In this document: positions 56,422-64,000 of the stretch, in pieces | Position numbering within the stretch: the stretch's first letter is position 1 | Layout: each line of letters begins with the position of its first letter | Source of the DNA: Shinisaurus crocodilurus | Taxonomy: Eukaryota; Chordata; Lepidosauria; Squamata; Shinisauridae | Assembly: GCA_021292165.1 (NCBI GenBank) | Contig: CM037879.1 | Coordinates: 162,680,886-162,744,885, forward strand | Reading direction: 5' to 3' | Length of the DNA stretch: 64,000 nucleotides | The notes under the pieces: model-generated | Database searches by the model: none | What the model saw: the letters and a program-made list of their open reading frames with translations, nothing else | What the model was told of the DNA's origin: nothing | Made by a program: the position numbers and the translations under genes

Positions 56422-56879
56422 AGAGCAATCTTACGGTCCCTGGGAGAGCATCCCAGGGACCATAGGAATGCTTGGAAAAACCCTTCCAAGGTCAGCAACA
56501 GCGCTCCAACCTTGGAAGGGGGAGTCAGAGATCTGCCCCCCCTCCCCCTTGCATCCAGTCTCCGAGGTTGAAAGTCAACCTTGGATGAGGAGGAAAGGGG
56601 AGTTCCGGTGGGCAGGGAGGAGGAGACCACAGAGGCCAGGATACAAGTTATCCTGAGCCTCCTCCAGCCTCCTTCCCTCCCCCTCCGAAATTCGCTCATT
56701 ACATGGGCTGAAAAGCCCATATAGCAAAAATCAGGAAACATTGTGGACGGGGAGGCAAAGATTGCCTCCACTGCTCCTCCCACTGTGCTGGCTTCAGCCT
56801 GGCAGAGCACAGGAATCTGGGAAGTTTCCAAGTTCAGAGGTTTCTGAGCAGCGAGGGTGCAATCGATAGGATTGCGCCC
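56422..56879. mobile_element. Harbinger-like element with GC-rich interior
   Basis: Left end gagagcaatcttacgg, right end cgataggattgcgccc; TTA on both sides (56419-56421 and 56880-56882). A hairpin ggtccctgggagagcatccc lies just inside the left end. Confidence 0.7.
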
Positions 56880-56895
56880 TTAATGGGCAAGAAGT

Positions 56896-56920
56896 TCTCT
56901 CTCTCTCTCTCTCTCTCTTT
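56896..56920. repeat. (TC)n microsatellite
   Basis: About 12 TC units. Confidence 0.95.
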
Positions 56921-57237
56921 CCTTCTTTTTAAAAGAAACTTTATTGTTGCTAGTTTCAACTTTCAAGTTACACAAAACTTATCAATTTGAAATGTGTTTA
57001 TGAGAATTCATCAATTGTCCTCATATGCAAGTCTATTCTTGTGAAAGTACCTTGGGATCGCCTGAATTACCCATATAAAATATCAAATGTTGATTGCATA
57101 TATTCCTGTGACCCAAGTCAGAGGTAAAGATCACTGGCAGAGGCAGCTATGATGAAATGGATGTGTTTTTACCAGCAGTTCTCTTAGGATATGCCTTTGG
57201 GAAAAGCTGGTGCAGATCACACAATATTTTTCATAGG

Positions 57238-57530
57238 GCCAGTTCGCACGATCCAGGTTGCAAGCGGGGGAGGCACCAGGGGGCCGTCTGCGGGGTCCGG
57301 CCGGGCGCCGCAGACAACCTGCGCCCCGCGCGCGTGGCTGGACCCCGCAGTCCCCACACCACAGTGCAGGCCTCCCGGCGCTAGGGGGCAGCGGCTTGGG
57401 ATGCCCAGAGGGGCCATTTGTTCCTACAGGCTGGAGTGGCCGCAGCTCCGGCCGCTCTGGGCTGCCGCCTCTGTGCGGCCCCCGCAGGATGCACAGCAGG
57501 GTGGCCACACGCGGTAGGGGCTTACCCCTC
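57238..57530. mobile_element. CpG-rich repeat with 'gttcgcac' end
   Basis: It starts ccagttcgcacgatcc like the foldback ends at 45637 and 48822. The CpG-rich body (gccgggcgccgc, ccccgcgcgcgtgg) is unlike its AT-rich surroundings. Could also be a small CpG island; the end motif favours a transposon. Confidence 0.5.
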
Positions 57531-57661
57531 TACCACCTATGTAGAAGTAAAATTTGTCTAGGCTTTAGTTTAAACAGAAAGGCCTGGAAGTCAGACTTTT
57601 CTTTCTACCTTACAGAAACATGTCCTGACATGTCAAAAGTCAGACCCTTTCCTTGACCTTC

Positions 57662-58049
57662 TGTAGAACAACCCTGGGGGCAAATCACCCATCTATTGAT
57701 TTGCCTAACCCTCTTTTTTGCTTATGCTAAAAGTACTGTGAGCCATTATCACTTTGGGATTATCACCTTGGGAAAGACTACTGATTAGCATAATGGCTAG
57801 AAAATGGGCAATACTTGTTCTTTTGTTTTGTTTAAATGTCTCCTTTTGAATTGTCTCTCTGTTTCCTGTACTGACTCAATTGTCACCTGACCTCTACATG
57901 ATATTATTCAGTATAAATGGAAGTGTCTCCCTTGTGTTCTTGTTGGCATTCCTGACTGTGCTCAGATGCCATCCGTGAATTCACTAATAAACTTTCCTCT
58001 CTAAGAACCTCTTAAAAACACAACGCAGTAGATCAATTTTTCCACAACA
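57662..58049 (+). repeat. 5' LTR of the endogenous retrovirus
   Basis: TATA box tataaat at 57912, AATAAA at 57986-57991, and a CA end (cacaaca) four bases before the primer binding site. The TG start at 57662 is my best guess; the 3' LTR that would confirm it is not in the window. Confidence 0.7.
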
Positions 58050-58053
58050 ATCT

Positions 58054-58072
58054 TGGTGCCGTGACTCGGATC
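58054..58072 (+). other. Retroviral primer binding site, tRNA-His type
   Basis: TGGTGCCGTGACTCGGATC matches the complement of the 3' end of tRNA-His including CCA, as in the HERV-H group. It follows the LTR end at the expected distance. Confidence 0.88.
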
Positions 58073-60048
58073 GCTTCAAGGGACTGGACCTGCCTGAAAC
58101 AGGGAAACACCACTAAACTCCCAGGCGCCAAAACCCAGGTAAGAGACCTTTTGAAATCTCTTTTGGGTTTTTGGTGTGTGTCCTTCTGTTTCTAGCAGAC
58201 TATCCTTTCCCTCCAACGCGATCTGAACTTTGAGTCCATGAGGTTTTAGAGACGAAAGAAATTTCCTATAGGATTGTATGCATGTCTGTGAAAGTATGAT
58301 TGCTAGATTTATGAACTGTTGACCAGGGCTGGGACTAGGCGAAAGCTGAACCTCGTGCCCCAACAGACAGACCCTTTTCCCAATTTGCCCAGTACCCATG
58401 GTTTTACTGTGTGGAAAAGGCACATCTTCCTAAAAATCTCACGGATGAGTATGTATAAGTTGCTGACCAGGTCTGAGACTTAAGCTGAGTCAAGACGCCC
58501 TGAACCTGTTCGTGAGGGGAAACCCAATGATCGGCAGTGTTTCAAAAGCAAGTGGGCTCAGTGGAACCTCGTGACCCAGTGACGTGTGACTGTTCATGAA
58601 TCTGCTGATCAGGACCAGGACTTAAACCACATACTAAACCAGTATGTAGTGGAACCCTGTGTCCCAGTAGAGCAAGTAAATCCCTTTTCCTGTTTCCAAG
58701 ACTCATGAGTCCCATTTGAAGTCATAAGACTGACTGAGCCGACAAAAAGGGATTGTGCCGCAGTTGAAAGACTGAGTGAGCCGATCAAGGTGTTGAGCCG
58801 CTGTCTGAGACTCAAATGAGGAACATCCCTCAATAAGTTTGCCCTAGATGAGTGTCCTGTATGAGTGTGAAGAATAGGGGGTGCAAGATCAAAAGAGATC
58901 CCCCCCCAAGGGAATGCTAGCATGTTATAGGTACACACCTTATGGCCATAGGTAGGTGTGTAAATTTCTCGAGAAATAGAATGTCATGACAAAGGATGAT
59001 CCTAGTAAACAGTTCCCACTGAGAAGAAAGTTTGACTTAGACAAGATAGTGCACTTAAGGAGAGCACTCGAGTCATGAAGAAGTAAAGTACCTCAGACTC
59101 AATGAGAAGTATATTTTAATTAGTATGAAGAAGCTTCAAAATGCATGCATGAATCCAAGCTTAAAAGCTTGAAAGATTCAAATATATATTAAAAGATCAA
59201 CTAAAATTTAAGCAAGCCTGCAGCCAACCACCACCATTGGCTCCTTTATATCCATTGCTAGCGAAGAAAAATGAATTTTTTAGAAGAAAAAGCAAGATCC
59301 TGTAAACTATTATCCTTACCCACCCCTACATGAGAAGACCCCAAAATGAAGATGAAAGTAGAAAGTTTTCGCATGATGATGCTGAAACTACCCCAGTGGC
59401 CACTCCTTCACCCTAACCCACCTCTGCCTAGCCAGAAAGAGCAGTTAACAGAAAGAACTAGATGCCCAGAAAAATTTAGAACCCAGAAGCAACCACTTTG
59501 CCTGGCTCTGTTCCTTCTCAAAGACTGTTAGTCACCCCAAATTATGGGTCAGTCACCCTGGCTCCACTAAGTAAAAGGTACCTGCAAGAGATAAGACTCT
59601 AGTGGCTGTCCATGACCCATAGACACCAAGAGATTTAAAGAATATAGTAAAATAATTTCCTAACATGTGAAAAGAACCAGTCAAATTCAAAGAAGAATTT
59701 GAGACTGTAATTATTTATAACCCTAGCTAGATAGACTTAAATCAGTTACTTAAGACTTGTTCTGCCAACAGCAGTCTTAAGAAAGAAAAAAAAAGAAATG
59801 GCCAGTAACTGATCCAAAGTTTGATGATCCTGTTAAATTGATAGAGATGCAAATAAAATTACTTGATGCACTTCTATGAAAAATCAAAGTCAAAGCAAAG
59901 AAGTTAAATGTTCTACAAATTAAAAGCTTCAGCAATAAAATATTCTAGAGATGCCCTTACTACAATAGTGAAACCTAAAACTGACTAGATCAAGATTAAT
60001 ACCTGTAAATAAAAGAAGTATTTTTGAAATTTTTGAAAATAATAAGAG

Positions 60049-60234
60049 ATGCCAAGAAAAAATGCCCCTCATACTATCAAAAAAGCATTTGTTGCAAGAC
60101 TGTTACCTAAAGTAAGAAAGCAGCTGAAGACAGTATGTATAAGATGGCAAACTGCAAACCTGGCAGATTTAACCAATTATGCCAACCACTGCATAGACAT
60201 CCTAAATAAAAAGAAGAAGAAAAAGAATATATAA
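60049..60234 (+). pseudogene. gag-like remnant (capsid C-terminus/nucleocapsid region)
   Basis: A 61-codon frame with a KKAFVARLLPKVRKQLK-type helix, a tryptophan and a lysine-rich end resembles the end of the capsid in gammaretrovirus-like Gag. Sequence before it (58.1-60.0 kb) has no long frame. The call rests on general resemblance only. Confidence 0.4.
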
Positions 60235-61054
60235 GTTGATTAGCTTGCAAATCCAACAACTAAATCTAAAGAGAGGCAAAAGAAGAAAAAAAAAAGTCAG
60301 TGAGTGCAGCTGTCCCTTTAAAGTAAAACCCCTGCCTGCTTGCCCAGTTGCCACATTCCTAATAGATTAGAAGCCAAACACAAGATCTAAGAATGCCAAA
60401 AAGTACTCAAAGAACCCTGTGTTGTGTTAAAGAAAAACAACAATAGCAAAAATGTTTGTGAGCTTTTTGTGCTAAGAGTTCCTGAGCATAAGCAAAGTTT
60501 TGGTGCCTTTTAGAGTCTCCACCAGTCCTGTGTTTAGTGAAGAGAGAAAGAGAGTGTGCTCCTAACCAAAGCACACACTTCCTCAGATCTGAACTAGAGG
60601 CGAGAAGTCCCAAAATGAGAAGAAAAAAAATATATTTGTTATAGCTGCTAAAAAAAATCAAACAAAATATTTTTAAAAATGGCAGCAACACTCATAAATG
60701 TTTGTGGCTGCATTCAAGTTTTGCCTTTAAGTTTTAGTGCCCAGTTTTGTTAGAGTGGGCTTTCCTAAATTTTACCCCTCCCCTCTTTAACATAATCCAT
60801 GCTTAGTTAGTTTTTTTGCCAAAGGCAAACCAACAACGCATCCTTAGTTAATTTGGGCAGTTTAATTTCAAAATTCATGCTTAGCTAATAGCTTTATGGC
60901 AAGCTAGCAGAAAACTTTTGTTAAAATAGTATTTGAGTGCAACATAGCACAGTAGCATCAAGATACTAAAAGAATTGCAATTCCTGTTTCACTTTATTGT
61001 TATTAGGCTAGTTTTCAAGAAAAGTATTCTAGTTTAAGTTACACAAGTGCTCCC

Positions 61055-61146
61055 TTTGTGGCTCATGCTGGCTCAGCTTGTCTGAGCGTGAGGGGGGGGG
61101 GTTAGACTCGATGGCCTTGTAGGCCCCTTCCAACTCTATATCTATA
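61055..61146 (+). mobile_element. 5S-rRNA-derived SINE with CR1 tail, copy 5 (internal deletion)
   Basis: It contains the 5' hairpin segment and the CR1 tail but has lost the whole 5S segment. It lies inside the retrovirus remnant, so it inserted after it. Confidence 0.8.
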
Positions 61147-61429
61147 AATCCCATCACAGTTGCCACTGCATTTTAAAATTGCAGCTTCTAATTGCTAATA
61201 GTTTTGGCATCCCAGTATTTTTAAACCTTTAGTTGCATAAGTGCCTTATTTTTTGGCTTTGTTGTGTTTTAAAAAGTAGCATTTAATTAGTTTTCTAAAG
61301 CTTAGTTTACCTTGCTAAAAAAAATTTATTGTTAACCCCTCCCGACTTCTTGGCAAAAGACAGGCAAGCCTAAGTTCAAAAAGTAAATTTTTCCTGCATT
61401 TATTTATAGCAATGTCACAAGCACCTGCT

Positions 61430-63172
61430 AATACACCTGAATTGCAAAATCTTGCTGCTATCCAGAATTTGACCCCAGAAAATGGGGGGGGGGGAGAGGG
61501 ACATAGAAATTTGGCAAATTGCTTTCTCTCCAAAGACTCTATGGCAGTGATGGCGAACCTTTTTGAGCCCGAGTGCCCAAACTGCAACACAAAACCAACT
61601 TATTTATTTCAAAGTGCCAACACTGCAATTAAACCTGAATACCGAGGTTTTAGTTTTAGAAAAACAACTCATACAGTTGTCCGAACTTTTGTCTTTAAAG
61701 AAAAACACAATAACAGAGCTTTCAATGATACAAACAGTTTTTTGTTTTTAAAAAAAATCAACTCAAAAAATTATTATAGTACTACATTGTACACATAGCC
61801 TGAAGGGAATTCATACAAACTTTCAAATAATTAGGCACATGTATTTTTGGATAAGGGATTCTCAACTTGTAATATGATTATATGCCAGACTGAAATTGTA
61901 TGGGGCAAGCTTTACCCCGGGTCCTTTCCCTGCTTCTACAGGCGTCGGATTAGTAAAAGTAAAAGTCAACCTGTACTAGGATGAGCAAGATAAACAAGAA
62001 AACTAAACGTGCTTAACACATTTTAAACACTTTATGTCTTGGACTGCAAACACTGCATTAGGTAAAAGTTTGCATTGGGCATGCTTTTGCACAATTAATG
62101 TGATTTTTGCTATTGCATGCATGCTGATAATTTGTCAAACCTTGGCTCATACTCCGTTAGTTTGAGAGCAACACATGCAGTTCTCAGGTCAACTGTTAGG
62201 GCTTTACATCCAAGCCTCTGTGCATCATTCTTCAAAATATTTTAAATGTGATAACAATGTAGAAAAGAATTCTGTAACAGGAATTCTAGAATAAAATCAT
62301 TCTGTTCCACACTGTGAGAAAGAACAAGATCATTAGTGTTTTGCAGAAGGGGACGGTCTTTTCGCAATCTGGTGACCAATGGCTCGAGCGCCCACAGAGA
62401 GCTCCCTGTGTGCCAGCTGTGGCACCCGTGCCATAGGTTCGCCATCACTGCTCTATGGCATCATTCAGACGGCCGCCTAATGATGCCCAGAGTTCTTTTC
62501 CCTAAATTACTCACATGCTCCATAGACTTGTCGCATGTGAGCAAAGGGGGGATCATTGAATTGTTTAACAAAGATTTGTTTAGATTAAATTTTACATCTG
62601 CAGCAACTCAGATGTGCCCAATGTGCGGTATGCCAAGCTCATAACAGTGGTAAGCCTGTAAAAACAAAAAACAAAAACAACAACAAAAAAACAACCAAAA
62701 TGAGCATGCACCCCACACCCTGGGGACCTTTTGTAAATATACAAATTGATTTTATTGAAATGCCCAAGTGTTGTTCCTATCAATATGTTCTTGTAGTTAT
62801 TTGTATGTATTCTAAATGGGTTGACGCATACCCTTGCGTGAAGGCTGACACCACAACAGTAAGCAAAAAAAAATGCTAAAATAATTGATCCCCAGATTCA
62901 GAATACCTTGCTCCATAAACAGTGACAAGAGATCACATTTTACTAGACAGGTGGTAAGAGAAGTGTGCAAGACATTACAAGTCCAGCAACATTTCCATTG
63001 CCTGTATCATCCACTATCTCCGGGAGCTATAGAAAGACATAATAGAATACTGAAAAGCAAACTGGCTAGAATATGTGCAGAGACAAGACTAAAATGGCTA
63101 GATGCACTGCCCATAGCCTTCATGAGTATGAGATCCACAGCAAATCAAGTAACAAAACTTGTCCCCTCATGA
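61430..63172 (+). pseudogene. Retroviral integrase remnant, interrupted by a hAT element
   Basis: Left of the hAT (61430-61544) is the linker before integrase; right of it (62451-62645) is the zinc-binding region ending in a CPMC pair with a frameshift. From 62707 the catalytic core follows: PWGPF and the first Asp (IQIDF), then, after a frame break near 62870, the second Asp (NSDK) and the Glu (GAIERHNR), about 35 residues apart. The last open frame ends at 63172. Not functional: at least one 906-bp insertion, frameshifts and stops. Confidence 0.85.
61545..62450. mobile_element. hAT-type element inside the retrovirus, 906 bp
   Basis: The ends cagtgatggcgaacct and aggttcgccatcactg are perfect inverted repeats, flanked by perfect ctctatgg duplications (61537-61544, 62451-62458). 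No transposase frame is seen. Confidence 0.95.
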
Positions 63173-64000
63173 GATATTAATGAGACACCAATCTAGGCCT
63201 AGCCAGACATATACACCTGCTTGATGATACAATTCAAAATTACTGCAAAGCCCTAATGAGATGTGTGAAGACTTTTCATTCACAGATAGAGCTCAGCACC
63301 AGCCCAGCACTGAAAGACACTATTGAACCAAGTGACTAGATTCATATTAAGATACATCAAAGAAGATCATCTGCTGGATCCAAAGTGGAAAAGCACCATA
63401 CCAGGTACTTTAAAGCTGTAAAATGCCAAAGACTCCAGACGTAAATCCAAGCCTCCCAACATCTCTACCCGCGATGAGAATGAAGACACAATAACGCCTC
63501 CACCAATTCAAAGTGAAATGTGCTAATAACCTCTTCCCCTGAAACAAAAGAATTTGTGCCAAGACATCAATATTATCTCAGACCTCAGACGAGACGACCA
63601 TCAAAGACAACACCCAGAAGATCAGACGAGAAGAACTGATGTCATCATTTTAGAAGAACACCACCTCAGCCTGAGCCAAGAGCCTTACTTATCAGCCCTT
63701 TAGTACATCAAAGTCAGAACAAGAAGAAACACCTGTAGTTGTGCTCTTGTTAGTGACTGGTGGTTCTTTTGCCTTAATTGATATATATATTAATATTTGA
63801 AACAATATGGCTAAATGGAGTATGGTTATATTCTTAGAGCTCATAGTCCTCATCCAATCTGCCTTCCAGGAAAATACTTACATTCAGCTTTCTTTAAAGT
63901 TTGGACAAAGATTTAATGCTACCAACTGCTAAAGGTATGTAGCCACATGCCAGTACATTCCCAGAGAAGAGTTCCCATGTGGCCAGTGCCCATTACACTA
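63173..64000 (+). other. Retroviral region after integrase, possible start of env
   Basis: No long frame lies in 63173-63800. From about 63807 a frame begins with a hydrophobic run such as a signal peptide might have, at the place where env normally starts, but a stop follows within about 45 codons and no envelope motif is visible. Confidence 0.35.

Larger units (their letters stand above)
53712..57661. other. Upstream flank of NEK3
   Basis: It holds a hAT element (54078), hAT fragment (54984), SINE (55133), LTR-like piece (55680-56190), Harbinger-like element (56422) and a GC-rich piece (57238). I see no clear non-coding first exon or CpG-island promoter for NEK3. Confidence 0.7.
57662..64000 (+). 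mobile_element. Endogenous retrovirus, decayed, 5' part (right end outside window)
   Basis: Order: 5' LTR (57662-58049), primer binding site (58054-58072), leader, gag-like remnant (about 60049-60234), 5S-type SINE (61055), integrase region split by a hAT insertion (61430-63172), then a region where env would be expected (from about 63800). Only about 3.7 kb of viral sequence separates the primer site from the integrase core, and no reverse transcriptase motif was found, so most of pro/RT/RNase H is deleted or unrecognisable. Stops and frameshifts are common. The primer type and integrase style point to a gammaretrovirus-like (class I) element. Confidence 0.88.

Overview
The window is vertebrate nuclear DNA, most likely from a squamate reptile (a lizard or a relative). 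I infer this from interspersed intron-rich genes, CR1 and L2-type LINE fragments, a 5S-rRNA-derived SINE with a CR1 tail, MIR-like tRNA SINEs, and very many short foldback DNA transposons of hAT type (8-bp target duplications) and Harbinger-like type (TAA duplications). There is no sign of bacterial or plasmid DNA. The species itself cannot be fixed from the sequence.

Two protein-coding genes dominate, both on the minus strand and arranged head to tail: NEK5 (coding exons from 29045 down to 398, last exon lying beyond the left edge) and NEK3 (13 coding exons from 53701 to a stop at 34306-34308). Both encode NIMA-related serine/threonine kinases. I traced every exon by reverse-complementing the sequence, checking splice dinucleotides and reading phase, and comparing with what I know of human NEK3 and NEK5. 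The order and orientation match human 13q14.3. The first eight coding exons of the two genes have nearly the same lengths and the same phases, which marks them as tandem duplicates. Each gene has one GC-AG intron that the reading frame requires.

Region by region: 1-29068 is NEK5 with transposon-filled introns. 29069-34000 is the intergenic spacer, with a decayed LINE (about 29.8-31.9 kb) and a CpG-rich stretch (about 32.2-32.9 kb) that probably holds the NEK5 promoter. 34045-53711 is NEK3. 53712-57660 is the upstream flank of NEK3. 57662 to the right edge is the 5' part of a badly decayed endogenous retrovirus (5' LTR, tRNA-His-type primer binding site, gag-like remnant, integrase remnant) that carries a later 906-bp hAT insertion and runs off the window.

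The most interesting material is in the repeats: three hAT elements whose interiors are unrelated CpG-rich blocks, a 5S-derived SINE with its apparent CR1 partner in the same window, foldback elements inserted into one another at shared TAA sites, and several hAT elements sitting within about 20-40 bp of NEK5 splice donors. I found no CRISPR array, operon-like structure or other clearly novel system.
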